A stretch of 64,000 nucleotides of DNA from Sodalis ligni (GCF_016865525.2 NZ_CP075169.1:5208337-5272336), one strand, 5' to 3'. Shown: positions 22,901 through 33,774, numbered from the stretch's first letter. Translations and numbers: made by a program. The notes: generated by a model not told the origin, from the sequence alone.

Positions 22901-24298
22901 AAACGAATGGAACAGGCACCAGACGTCACTGGCCTCAAAGCGATAGGCGGGGTGCGTCGTGTCGAACAGACGCACAACCTGTGCATGTTCGACCATGACC
23001 CCTTTAGGCTGTCCGGTTGAACCCGAGGTATAGATGATATAGGCAAGGTTGTTGGGCGTGAGGCTGCGAACCCGGGGATTTATCACAGACTCCGTCCCCT
23101 CACCTGCCGGGGTCTCATTGGGATCGAGAACGGTATAGGCTTGCAACGCTCCTCCCAGCGCCCGGCGCCCGGCCGCATCGGCCAGCACCAGGACCGGAAC
23201 AGCATCGGCAAGGATGTAAACAAGCCGCTCGCCCGGATAGGCCGGATCGAGCGGCACATAGGCCCCGCCCGCCTTCAGGATCGCCATAAGGCCCACAATC
23301 ATGGCCGGAGAGCGCTCGACACAGATTGCCACCCGCTGGTCGGGACCTACCCCCAGATCGATCAGCCGGTGCGCCAGCCGATTGGCCTTGGCATTAAGTT
23401 CGCTATAAGTAAGCGCCTTATCCTCCAAGACCAGCGCTGTTGCCTCGGGACTACGCGCCGCCTGCTCCTCGAATAAATGATGAATACACTGATGAGTCTG
23501 ATAGGACGTCTCTGTCACGTTCCACGTCTTGAACAACAATGTGTCCTCAACCCCGGACAACAAATTGAGGCGCGCCACGGGTAGACTCTTGTCGACGTCC
23601 GCACTGCGTGTCAGAATCCGCAAATGCTCACTCATCCGCTCGATGTTTTCGGCGTCTAATCGCTGCTCATCATAAATCCATCTAAAGCGACCCTGTGGAT
23701 CAATCTGTAGCGTTAAAAGAGCGCCAATGGCTTCTTGGTCACTTGTATCATCCACCATTGCTACGCCAATGCGCCACGGTCTAGACGCTCTCAGCTCGGG
23801 TATCTCCCGCAAAACCGGATGCTGGCTCGCCATATCGCTTAAAAAACTCTTGTGTAAGGTCAGTTGTTCTACTTCATCCACAATTTGTTTAATGAAGTTT
23901 ACAAAGGGACCTTCCCATAAAACCTCGAACTCCATCGGCAAAACCGAGGCCCAGAGAGATGCCATGGTCGATTGTGTAGCTGTATCTACCCGCCGCCAGC
24001 CGATTTGCAATCGGGACAGCCCCATAAGGCGCGCCAAGTAAATTGCAAAAGCACCGAGAGCTGTCCACTTTTCTCCCCTTACACCACTGTATTGAAGCGG
24101 TCCATGCCATAAGCTTGTGGCCCACTTCGGTGCATTCTGCTCTGCCTGCTCTGACGCCGTTTCATAAGGCAAATATAGCGACTGCAAACGTGTCAGCCGC
24201 TCAAACCAGAATGTTTCATTTTTATTTTTCAGGATATTTGATTCAGTCAGTTTCTCACCTGAACGTGTAGCTTCATTGAGATACAAATAATCATCCAT
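19915..24298 (-). pseudogene. NRPS 5' fragment: atypical starter region-A1(Thr)-T-C-A2 (interrupted)
   Basis: This is the start of the NRPS (MDDYLYLNEATRSGEK at 24298). Residues 1-250 resemble a degenerate condensation-type starter region (FWFERLTRLQSLYLPYE, AAxxxYLARL-like segments) without any HHxxxDG. A1 follows: YIIYTSGSTGQPKG near residue 420 and pocket residues D-F-W-N-I-G-M-V-H (Thr code). The carrier motif GGHSLMAVRL is near 830. A condensation domain with HHIISDGWS near 1035 (LCL type by appearance) leads to the first part of A2. The frame continues to a stop at 19895 inside the IS. Joining the three gene pieces gives 10,028 bases, one short of 3,343 codons. Confidence 0.92.
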
Positions 24299-25538
24299 AG
24301 CATCATCCTGCTCATGGTCGGGTGATAATTTGATAACATAAACAAAAAATAAAGAGTATGACGAATGGTCACAGCTGCAAGGACTTTGTGCGCCGTAAAA
24401 TGATTTTTACGTTATTAATGATCAAATTCCATGTTTATTATCTGTTCAGAACAACATTGTCAGAAGAATGCTTCAATTAGGTAAAAAGCAATCGATACAC
24501 TGACATAATATTCGTTATGATCTTTAAATGCTTTTTCTTGTCTATTAGGAATAATGCTATGTTTTACATAATCAAAATACAAAAGAACATATATAAATTA
24601 TCTATCAGCATATTGCAAAATATGTAACAAATTATATCTTTATAGGCATAAATTTAAAATTACAAAAATTGTAGAAATCGGGATATTCAATGAGAAAGTA
24701 GCACTGACAGTCACAATTAAATGTACCTATCGGCATTTATGATATATATTAAAATCTACAATTATAGGAAAAGTGCTTACACTTGAATCTCAAATAAAGA
24801 TAATACAGTAATGATCGGATTATCTCGATCTGTGCAGGCAGGATTATGTAGCGCCTTATCACTTGAGAAGCCATAAAGCTGTCTGAGGTGATTTCAAGTA
24901 CTGATGCTAAAAGTAAAAAATTGATTATTTTCTTGTGCGGAAACTACGGACTGAGTCCATAAAATAGCGCCTCGATAAGATCGATAGTCGCCATTATTTA
25001 ATATCAGCGGCCTTTGACTGTAGTTTGTTTCAGTATTTTGCGTCGCACTGAGAACCTATGCAAAATCGCTGGCGCAAACAGTTGCAAAGAGTGCCCCGGG
25101 CCGTAGATGCCAGACCAGAACCCTCGCCCTCCGGGGTTACGCGAAGCTAACCGGGTGCCGGGCCGTACGCCCGCAGTCTGTCAGTTGTCTCGTGTCACGG
25201 CAATTAGCCAGTCATTCTTGACCACCAAAGCCAAAGAACTGCACCCGTTGATGCGCTAACATGGGCATCCACTGTTTGCCAAGCTTTCAAATGGTGACGA
25301 CACAGACTAGGTAAAGATTGCCCTCATACATCAAAACTTTATGGGAAGCTATACCTCTCTGAAGGAAATAGCTGACTTGGCTTTTAACGCCACCAAGCGC
25401 TCGAAACGCCAGTGAGAAGGCAGAGTGAACGGTTCAAGCGAAAGCAGATCCTTGACGATCTGCTTTACCTACGTAACCTGGATTTGCATTTGCATTTGCA
25501 TTTATTGCTCTTTCCAACTGACGCTCCAAGTTCGGATT
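24299..25538. other. Long intergenic region upstream of the NRPS
   Basis: The first 600 bases are AT-rich and probably hold the NRPS promoter, but I cannot pick one with confidence. Around 25080-25180 there is an abrupt GC-rich patch (GGGCCGTAGATGCC, GCCGGGCCGTACGCCC) followed by short open stretches (for example MGSYTSLKEIADLAFNATKR near 25340) that look like debris of transferred DNA. A TTTGCA hexamer repeats three times near 25483-25500. No gene is supported. Confidence 0.4.
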
Positions 25539-26981
25539 CTATTCAATAATTTTTATTCTTGCTAACCCTCTTAATAATATTTTTTGTTCATTATCAGCCA
25601 TAATATGCAATTTCTCATCCACTTGATATAACGCATTACGCAGATCATCAAGAAATGTAGGGTTTTCACTCAGAGAACCAAACAGATTTTTGTCTTACTA
25701 AATAGAGCAAGAGGGTCTTCGGAACTAAAGATAACTTCAAAATTAACTTTATTTAAAGCACGATCTTGATATTCGAATATTAAACTACCGCAAACACATT
25801 CCTGCATGAATCTGAAATATAGAGCCGGGAATATTAACGTAGCTTCAGGCTTGATTCCTTTATCATAAAGAGCTTTTATAGTTGGTAATAGAAATTCATT
25901 TATCTTGGCTATACTATCTGACGAGACCCGTTGATTAGTATCACGAATCGATTTATTACTAAATCTTTTAATGTAACATCACAATAATTTTCTAAATTGA
26001 TATTAGTTGATGACAAAACTGTCTTAACGTCTTGCAGTATATAATCGCGGACCCATTTCTGAACATCAGGTAGAAGACTTTCATCTACATAATGTTTGCC
26101 AAGAAGTGTACCAGCCCATGCAACGCAACTATGGCTAGCATTTAAGACACGAATTTTGCTTCTTCATAAGGTAGGACATCATCAACAAATTGAACTCCCA
26201 CTTTTCAAGTTTAGGACGTGGAGTGATAAAGTTATCTTCTATTACCCATTGAGAAAATTCCTCACAAGAAACCGGGACATTGTCATTTTGAATTACATTG
26301 TTTTCTAAACGATCATAAATATCATCTTTAAATCTAGGTGTGATGCGATCTACCATGCTATTTGGCGTACTGATATTATTCTCTATCCATTTCGAGAGGT
26401 TAGGATCTTTTTTCATTAACAAACTCATTGAATCCCTGAGAGAAACGTGAACCATTACTACGCAAATTATCACAACTTAGCAACGTTATCGGTCCACTAT
26501 TATTTATCATTCTAATTTGCATAATTTTAAATAGCACACCATATAATGTAATTTGGTCTATATTTTCAGCCAAGTCTGACTGAATCGAAGGATCTGTGAT
26601 ATCAAGATGACCATCTTCACGCAGATAATATCCACCTTCAGTAACAGTGAAAGAAATAATTTTAGTCTCCTTTTTGAGCCCTCAAAACTGTATTTTCAAT
26701 CCTTCATCCCAAAGAATAACATTATCGATACAATTAATAATTTTATATTCAAACACCCCATTTGGAGATATCATTTCAAGTGTGTAGAGACCTTTCTGAT
26801 GGAAAAGATGCTGCAAAATACTTTGTGTGAATTCACTATTCCGAATATTTGCTAGAGAAATCGACCATTCATAATTTTTATTTTCTTCTGCCTTCAACTT
26901 GTTGATATACCAACATTGATGCGCTCGATGGAACGCACTTGCACCAAGATGTAACCAGATAAAATTGAAATTTTTGTTCAT
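25539..26981 (-). pseudogene. Mannitol/arabinitol dehydrogenase-family gene, decayed
   Basis: Pieces in order on the minus strand match long-chain polyol dehydrogenases: WLHLGASAFHRAHQCWYINK at the N terminus, SIVDR-like motif NSMVDRITPRFKDD, QWVIEDNFITPRPKLEKWEF, LNASHSCVAWAGTLL around the catalytic region, and the C-terminal end FEYQDRALNK to ARIKIIE. The total span of 1,443 bases fits the family (about 480 codons). The frame is broken several times (near 26690, 26480, 26140, 25960 and 25690). The start resembles D-arabinitol 4-dehydrogenase (DalD). Function in the adjacent cluster is unknown; oxidation of a sugar or cyclitol alcohol is one option. Confidence 0.72.
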
Positions 26982-27404
26982 TTAATACTCCTTAAAATAT
27001 TAAAAATAAGGCTATCGATACGAAGGAAAAATGGCAGCTCACTTCAAAGAAGTTATATTATCAGGTTAAGAAACGATCAACTATAATTCATGGAAATAGT
27101 CGATCCGAAAACACTAATAACAGTAGATAACATGATTTTATTAATAAAATGTAATGTTATTTACTCACATAAAGAAAAGCAAAGAGTTTAATCATGTAAA
27201 ATATAGACCAAAAAATTTTGTCCTTTTACTTCATCTCAAGGCTATGAATAAACAATCATTAAACCAGAGCTAAAAATCAATAGAGCTAACTATCATTTAT
27301 AATTGATTAGGTTTTATGATAATATATTACTCAGCGATATTAATAAATAATTGTAATATGTAAACTTAACCAAGTTTGCTAATTCTACTTAGAAAAAGAG
27401 GTGA
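26982..27404. other. AT-rich intergenic region
   Basis: Over 70% A+T by eye, no open frame with recognisable content. It separates the minus-strand polyol dehydrogenase remnant from a plus-strand remnant and may hold promoters for both. Confidence 0.4.
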
Positions 27405-28130
27405 ACATGTGCATACATGATGATGATAGAGAAATAGATCTTCTTTGAATCCAGCCCCACTCAGACTTGAAATGGGAGTAACACATACCTCAGATAGTCG
27501 CTTAGTCGTTGCTGTAAGAACGGACTTGCAAGGATGCACGGGTGAAATGTTAGATTGGTGGTTTCGTTTTTTGTACAATCGAACATTTTAAATGGTGGCA
27601 TCCTTCTGATCATAAAATATTTTACGGCTGGGATGATAAATGGATTCAGGGAGAAAACTTTATCGGTGCCACGGTACATATTGTGCAAAAGTTAGGGACA
27701 TAGCACCATTATCTACGAAAATTAAATTTTGCCATCCTGAAAAATTTTTTCTGCAAGAAAATTGATTGAATCTCATAAAATAAATGGGTATCTGCTGTGA
27801 TTTGTGGATATATTGGTTTAGGGAATAATATCATTCTTGATGAACAGAATAACCCACTAGACGGCAGGATTATACATTTAGCCCGAGACACATCATGGGG
27901 ATGTGTACTTAGAAGTAGATATATTATGGGCGAAACATCCAACAAAAATAGTTTTTTCTGTCGCTAAAGATGATCCAGAGAACCAAAAGCTGATGGAAGA
28001 AATTGGTCTTGGTTTGATGCATCATTGTTACTGTGAATTCGTATCACTTTCCCATTTTTGCCTTCACTCTATTACGGTGAAAATGCAGAACATGTGGACG
28101 CTCCGAATCAATGGTAATATAATGATATAA
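27405..28130 (+). pseudogene. PhlG-like (DAPG hydrolase family) gene, decayed
   Basis: Pieces on the plus strand: LEMGVTHTSDSRLVVAVRTD and GCTGEMLDWWFRFLY, then in another frame EHFKWWHPSDHKIFYGWDD, WIQGENFIGATVHIVQKLG, then VICGYIGLGNNIILDEQNN, GRIIHLARDTSWGCVLRSRY, and a tail GLMHHCYCEF. The HxxWHP, GENxIGA and WGCxxRSR motifs fit the phloretin/2,4-diacetylphloroglucinol C-C hydrolase family. At least four frame changes and internal stops make it non-functional as read. It is the only member of this small cluster on the plus strand. Confidence 0.62.
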
Positions 28131-28139
28131 TTAACAATT

Positions 28140-28676
28140 TTATTGTTCTTCGCTAACATTAAAATAATGTAATATTTCAACCCAATTATTGAATCGTGGT
28201 GTCCAATCTACCAATGAATTTTGTGCAGATGTAAATAATAATCCCTTGCCGCTGAACCGTTGGAAGTGGCGAACATTATCATCAATCAAGTAGTCTGCAT
28301 GGATGATACTTTTATCACCACAGAATACGATATTCAAGGGGTCTATAAAGGAAAATTCTCGCGTAACCAGCGGAATTTATATTCACACGAATTTGGGAAT
28401 TCCATCGCAGCAGTAGTCAAAAGATCTCAAAATGCTTCGATAGCACCTTTAAGGCGGCTTTCGCACCATTCATGACCGGTAGTGTTCCGAAAAATTTTCC
28501 TTCAGTAAGCAGTTCTTCCATTTTTGCTACATGTTCAGGGGCAAAAGATCCGTAAAGCTTTTACCAGTACAATCAGCAACCGAAATGTTATAGTTATAGG
28601 TTTCATGGAACCAAGCCAGCAATGCTGGAAATGTATCCACAATGACTTCATCCATATCAATGGCTATGCGAACCAT
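28140..28676 (-). pseudogene. NT5C-type 5'-nucleotidase (HAD phosphatase), decayed
   Basis: From ATG at 28676 (GGGGA upstream) it reads MVRIAIDMDEVIVDTFPALL, the HAD motif I DxDxV/T with both Asp, then LLAWFHETYNYN. After frame changes near 28560 and 28350 it ends with MNIVFCGDKSIIHADYLIDD (motif with Lys and the acidic pair DD) and NWVEILHYFNVSEEQ. The span is 537 bases, 179 codons including the stop, as for small 5'(3')-deoxyribonucleotidases. In a cyclitol pathway a HAD enzyme could remove the phosphate left by the cyclase. That is inference. Confidence 0.65.
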
Positions 28677-28881
28677 GTTTCCCCACTTATTTAGTACTAT
28701 ATATAGCTAATAATTTAAACACTCTTTCCAACAAAAATCAACTACGTAAATACCTGCGCTGCTAAAACTGTCAAATAAAACCTACCCTTTACTAATTCAG
28801 GTTCTAGTGTTTGATTATTTAATCTAAGAAATAATCTTACATTTTGTATGATGTACTTGAATGCTAATGGGATGAAAAAAT

Positions 28882-29629
28882 TCAATAACACGAAGCTCCG
28901 CCATCAATTCCAATAATCTGTCCATTGATAAATGCTGCCTTAGAAGAAAATAAAACATCACAGTTTCAGCAACTTCATCAACTGTTCCGATTCGGTTCAA
29001 AGGAATTCGTGACGGCCAAGCATTTGCATCCGAATTATCAATAATGCTACGTTGATACATTTCAGTATCAATAGGTCCTGGAGAAATACCATTGACTCTT
29101 ACACCGGCTGAACCGGCCTCAAGTGCAGCAGCTTTTGTTAACATCACTCCCGCTGCTTTGGAAGAAGCATAAATACCCACATCAGGAAATAATAATCTCA
29201 ATGCATGTATTGAATGATTGTTTACTATAACTCCTTTCTTTGCATGGATCATATATGATAGCTGAAAATGTAGATTTGCCCATAAACCGAACACATTCGT
29301 ATTGAAACATTTCCGCACCATATTGGCTTCTATATCAATTAAAGATCCTCCAGCAGAAACACCTGCATTGTTAAAGGCATATGATAATTCTCCCTCATTA
29401 AAAATAAATTTATACTCTCGTTCAACGGCTTCGTAATTAGTAATATCAACACAACGGTATAGGCATTTTCCGGAAGCACTAGCCAATGAGTTTTCGAGTA
29501 ATGTACCCGCCTCTTCCTCTCTCCCCATGCATAGACCCGCCAGCCTTTATTTGTAGCATGACGAACAACCGCAGCACCGATTCCTTTGGTACCTCCCGTA
29601 ACTAATAAGGTTGGCTCTGTTTTATTCAT
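28882..29629 (-). pseudogene. Short-chain dehydrogenase/reductase, two frameshifts
   Basis: From ATG at 29629 it reads MNKTEPTLLVTGGTKGIGAA (TGxxxGIG cofactor motif). A frame change near 29525 leads to YAFNNAGVSAGG (NNAG), GVIVNNHSIHALRLLF, VGIYASSKAAGVMLTKAAAL (catalytic YxxxK) and VRVNGISPGPIDTEMYQ. A second change near 28950 gives SSKAAFINGQIIGIDGGASC and the stop. Classical NAD(P)(H) SDR fold of about 249 residues. Its ATG lies 4 bases past the cyclase stop, so the two form an operon. Confidence 0.82.
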
Positions 29630-29633
29630 AATA

Positions 29634-30768
29634 TCACGCCTGTTTTTCATCCATATCAACGATCGCCGAGTAGTTTTGCAGCGATTTTGAAGCATTACGC
29701 ATTTCTTCCTCAGTCAAATCGTTGATAAATACGGCCTCACCGAGCGTGCACATTAAAGGTAAATTCTGGTTCCCATCGCGATGAATTTTCGTATCGTCTA
29801 GTGCTGCTAAAACGAGCTTTTCATCAGAAAATCCACGGTGATAAAGAGGAAGACGCAGTTTTTTTGCAATATCGAATATTTTATAAACTTGATCTTCATT
29901 AAGCATATTTCGCTGTTGTGATAAAATTGCAGAATAAAGGCAATCAACCGCAACAGCCTCACCATGCAATAATTCATCGATATATGTCATTTCAATAAGT
30001 GGACTAAAAGAATGACCATAATCTACAATCCGTTTTAGATTATGCTCCCATAGGTTCGGGGCCAATTCTTCCGACATCAGCTCTGCAGCAATATAAATTA
30101 TTTCACTTATATAACTATTAGTTTCAAATCCTGATTTGAAAAACTTCTCCCCATGTGCATCAAGTAAATCCAATAAATACTTGCTTTTGATGAGTGCAAT
30201 CTTGAATACCTCAGCAAGTCCATTTGAAACATGCCTAACCGCAAGAGTATTTAAAAACCCCGGATACAAAAGTGTATTGCTCGCGGGATGGAAAGACCCC
30301 AGTCTATTACGAAAACCAAAATGATTTACGGCTGTTTTCGCGGCTACACTCACATCAACCATCCCTAACAACGTTGTAGGAATACGAATATATGGAATTC
30401 CACGGCGATATATGCTGCATGCAAACCCCACAAGATCGCACGACACTCCACCTCCCAGGACAATAGGTGGGGAGGATCTTCGCTTAGTTCCTGTCTGGTT
30501 AAGTAATTCAGTTATGCGAATAGCATTAGCAAGTGTTTTTCTCTTCACCAGCAGTAATATTATGAGTGTGAACATTCACTCCAGATGAACGAAGCCCGTC
30601 AACAAGTGCATTTACATGCACTTTTGGTAATCCTTCATCAATAAACATATATATTTGTCGTTGGTTAGCATAAATTTTAGTTATTGCAGACAATAACTTA
30701 TCGAAAGTTTCGTGCAACTCTATGTTGTATATGACATTCTGTTTTGCATCTATTTCAATTCTCTTCAT
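29634..30768 (-). pseudogene. Sedoheptulose-7-phosphate cyclase (EEVS-like, AroB superfamily), one frameshift
   Basis: The start MKRIEIDAKQNVIYNIELHE is at 30768. The N-terminal part breaks at an AAAAA run near 30538 (ITAGEEK-NTC-stop). Removing one A continues as TLANAIRITELLNQTG. The dehydroquinate-synthase fold follows: PPIVLGGGVSCDLVGFACSI, YRRGIPYIRIPTTLLGMVD, FRNRLGSFHPA, GLAEVFKIALIK, ELAPNLWEHNLKRIVDYGHS and LLHGEAVAVD. The PNLWE plus RxVDxGHSFSPxxEM pattern is that of sugar-phosphate cyclases acting on sedoheptulose 7-phosphate rather than true AroB. Which subclass (2-epi-5-epi-valiolone, demethyl-4-deoxygadusol and so on) I cannot say. It heads the minus-strand operon facing the lux box. 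Confidence 0.83.
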
Positions 30769-30972
30769 CTTTATTCCTCCTTCAGTTGAAACTGATAAGC
30801 ACACTAAAGAGAGAGCATGTGTTTATAAAAAGACTTTCAATACAGCTAGTTATCACACTAATACGAGTAAAGCATCAATCTTTAATTAATGAGTTAGAAT
30901 TATGTTTTAAATTTTAGTTACCATTCAAATTATTAGTTACTTTTCTATTTAGATTGTTATATGACGTATACA

Positions 30973-31014
30973 GCAATAATGCAACCTGTCACAATTGACA
31001 GGTTGCATTATTGC
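30973..31014. promoter_or_regulatory. 42-bp perfect palindrome containing a lux box
   Basis: Arms GCAATAATGCAACCTGTCA (30973-30991) and its exact complement (30996-31014) surround a CAAT spacer. The centre, ACCTGTCACAATTGACAGGT (30984-31003), has the layout of LuxR-family operators (ACCTGT...ACAGGT). It lies between the divergent cyclase operon and luxI, 58 bases before the luxI start. TTGCCT (31011-31016) and TATAGT (31033-31038), 16 bases apart, could be the luxI promoter. A terminator reading is possible because CTCTTTT follows, but there is no upstream plus-strand gene to terminate. Confidence 0.78.
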
Positions 31015-31071
31015 CTCTTTTAGCTTAAGCAATATAGTAATTTATGAAATATCAACATTAAAAGGGTACTT

Positions 31072-31677
31072 ATGAACATTAAACTGTGCACCATTGATGA
31101 CGTAGTACACAGAACTTATTTTTTCGAATATAGATATGAAGTTTTTTCAAAACGTTTGAACTGGAATGTTCCAGTTCATAATGGCAAAGAATATGATCAG
31201 TATGATACTAAAAATGCCAGATATATAATAATATTTGATAATTATGAAATTATCGCTAGTGTAAGGATGATTGAAACCAAATATCCACATCTTTTTACTG
31301 GTTCTTTTCACAATTTTTTTTCATGCAAAAATTATGCACCTATTGAAGCCACGCGTTTTTTTGTGCGGAAACACTCAAACTATAATGGAGTACCGATTTG
31401 TCAAATTTTATTTTCTGCAATGATCGAATATTGCTTAAGAAAAGGATATAATTCCATTATGGCTATTGTAGGAGCTGGGATGGATAAATTATTAAATAAA
31501 TATGGATGGAAACATAGCATCGTTGAAAAATGCATTATAGAAAACAAACCTACGTATTTGATTAATCTTCCAATTTCATCAGGGATTTGCAATTTAATAA
31601 AAGAAAAAGCCTCTTTAGATTCCAGTAAAAAATTATTTCTATTTATCAAGAAGACCATAAATCGCAGCTTTAGTTAA
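31072..31677 (+). CDS. luxI: Acyl-homoserine-lactone synthase (LuxI family)
   Basis: A 201-residue LuxI-type enzyme that makes an N-acyl-homoserine lactone from S-adenosylmethionine and acyl-ACP. The conserved set is visible: Arg and Phe in YRYEVF, Trp in RLNWNV, acidic residues in KEYDQYD, Arg in ASVRMI, and EATRFFV. The RBS AAAGGG is at 31061-31066. The gene is intact and AT-rich. Its 3' end overlaps the 3' end of the convergent luxR, an arrangement known from EsaI/EsaR and ExpI/ExpR pairs. A lux box lies directly upstream, suggesting self-regulation. Confidence 0.93.
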   Translation: MNIKLCTIDDVVHRTYFFEYRYEVFSKRLNWNVPVHNGKEYDQYDTKNARYIIIFDNYEIIASVRMIETKYPHLFTGSFHNFFSCKNYAPIEATRFFVRKHSNYNGVPICQILFSAMIEYCLRKGYNSIMAIVGAGMDKLLNKYGWKHSIVEKCIIENKPTYLINLPISSGICNLIKEKASLDSSKKLFLFIKKTINRSFS

Positions 31678-32334
31678 GGCGTATTTAGTGTTATTCACAT
31701 TCAATTTTTTAAAATATTAACCAGATGAAACCTGACCGTTCTTTCACTTATATCACATATTATTGAAGTCTCATAGTAAGTTTTCCCTAACCCCAACCAT
31801 TTCAAGACTTCTCGTTCTCGCGAGGTAAGTTTGATGTTATAACTTTCTTCATGCTCTGACGTTATATCTTCCTCAAAACATTTCAAAAGTATCATTTGAA
31901 TTTTATCTTCCTTTTCTCTCAACTCTTTAAAGAAATCTTTACTGCTATTTGTATTACATATACTAAAAAGAAAATAATCCATCACTACGATGGGCAACAA
32001 AGCATACCCCATGTAAAATAGAATACTCTTTTGACTCTTGGAATATGTTGTGATATTCGCCACCATCTTTATTCCATGAAAATGGAGATATTTTATATTT
32101 CGCTTTTTGTACGACAGGATCAAAAAAATAATATTGTTTCTTTAAATAAATGTCTAACCATTGTTTTGGATATGTCGATATTAATTTAGCACTTTGATTG
32201 TTATTGCTCATCCTCAAATAAGCATATGTTTCTATGCAATTAACTTCCATTTCATTTTTAATTAACTCTCCAAGACAATCTTTAGCCACAGTCGTGACCA
32301 ATTTATCATCCAAATAATAATGTTGGTTATTCAT
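31639..32334 (-). pseudogene. luxR: LuxR-family quorum-sensing regulator with two compensating indels
   Basis: From ATG at 32334 the autoinducer-binding domain reads YPKQWLDIYLKKQYYFFDPV and ISPFSWNKDGG. Near 31966-31975 a TTTTCTTTTT run shifts the frame (GLFSF-stop), after which SICNTNSSKDFFKELREKED and the HTH LTSREREVLKWLGLGKTYYE, ISERTVRFHL continue. At an A6 run near 31713 another shift gives a stop; adding one A yields KKLNVNNTKYALTKAAIYGL and a stop at 31639. The full span is 696 bases, an exact multiple of three. The reconstructed 231-residue protein is EsaR/ExpR-like and overlaps luxI by 39 bases. Confidence 0.85.
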
Positions 32335-32848
32335 AATTTAACCCCACATTAATCTCTTATTTTAATAATTAACTTATATCAGGAGAAGATTCAAATATTT
32401 CTTATCTAAAATAATTACATATCATTTCAATTGTTTACATATATGGTTAAACTTTAATCACATGTTAAAAGACACATACCGCAATCCATAATATATAAGG
32501 AATAGCTATAAAGTCTGAATATTTTAGAACTGCTCCGTATAAACATTATGATCTAGTAAATACATTTAACAACTGATACCGCACTATTTTCTGTTATCAG
32601 ATTTATTCTATTTGCGAAACAACTAACAACACGACTGCCGAAAGTAATATTTATAATTTTAAAAAAGAAATGATGAAATATAAACCTTATTTTTTATGCC
32701 ATTCCATTAATTTGAATGACGGGTTTTAACTAACACTACTCTCTTACCGGCTAGTAATTTCCAACATTTAAAACTCTTAATTCATTAACGCAGAAAACCC
32801 AAAAATCTTTTGGCGCATGAGCTTTCGCTAAATGAAAGGAGATAAATT
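32335..32848. other. AT-rich intergenic region
   Basis: Very AT-rich with many stops on all strands. It holds the start regions of luxR (leftward) and of the gene at 32849 (rightward, with AAAGGAG just upstream). I see no further gene or clear operator. Confidence 0.45.
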
Positions 32849-33774
32849 ATGGCAAATAATAATCTTACTTTTAGTATTCTTAACGAAACACCAAATTGGA
32901 TGACCATACCCGAGGCCGTTGATATAGCCAGTAAATCAACAAACATTACAATAACGCCGAGTAGCATTTACCGTAATGCGTTGTCCGGTAAAATCTCTCT
33001 CTCAATCTATTTCCAATCCCCCTACATATTACGAAAAGTCAGATTATCGGGTTATAAGATAAAACTTCGTCCAACAAAAAACTCTTTAATTGATCGACTA
33101 TGCCTGCTTGAAAAGAATTGTTTCATTAAAGGACGAAATTTAACTATCAGCACTGACGGCGAATATTTTCTCTCTACACACAGGATTGTTGACACACCTT
33201 TAATAGGATACGAATATATTTTGGTACAGCGGTTACTGGCCCGTACTCTGAACATCCCATCCCCCATAAATGGAGCATATAATATCAATTATGGTATTTC
33301 AGTCAATCTTTTCGGGGAGACATTTCAAATATTCGAAAAAACAACCTGGAATGAAAGAATAAAACAACAACTAATCCATCTCCCAGAAAATACCGTTCTA
33401 GAAATAGTAAAAATATTTCATCTGAAATAAATGATATATACCACCAGGAATATTATTTTCCACTGCATAACTTACCACAGGACGCCTGTTTCGTCATCAG
33501 ACATGCTGAACTTGAGAAGCTAATGCATATTCTAGTTAATAACAAAGCCACCGCATCATCTTCAACTCGGATATCCACGCCCTTATCCCGCCTGTTCTGG
33601 CTTGCCTGTAAACATAATGAGACTATCAGCCCGTTAATCAGGCAACCATATAAATTGCTGTCCATTTTTGAACAATGGGCATCCGATGAGGGCATTACCG
33701 ATCGACTTAGCGGTGACACGCTGAAAACTGCGCTTGAGCGCGGTTCACCCACATCTATCTCGGTACAAAATTAA
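32849..33774 (+). pseudogene. Unrecognised ICE-associated protein, split by a frameshift
   Basis: The first frame (193 codons) begins MANNNLTFSILNETPNWMTI, has RNALSGKISLSIYFQSPYIL, and ends IVKIFHLK at 33430. An overlapping frame continues at once: INDIYHQEYYFPLHNLPQDA, FVIRHAELEKLMHILVNNKA, SRLFWLACKHNETISPLIRQ, to LERGSPTSISVQN at 33774. One missing base near 33415-33425 would join them into about 308 residues. MTIPEAVDIAS...ITPSSIYRNAL resembles a DNA-binding helix-turn-helix. The product would lie just upstream of the alpA gene. Function unknown. Confidence 0.5.

Noticed and set aside
25480..25505. Possible repeat array (TTTGCA three times)
   Set aside because: Too short and unspaced for CRISPR or iterons; it looks like a simple microsatellite.
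30973..31020. Reading the lux palindrome as a simple terminator
   Set aside because: No plus-strand gene ends upstream, the core matches lux box layout, and it lies at a divergent promoter region next to luxI.
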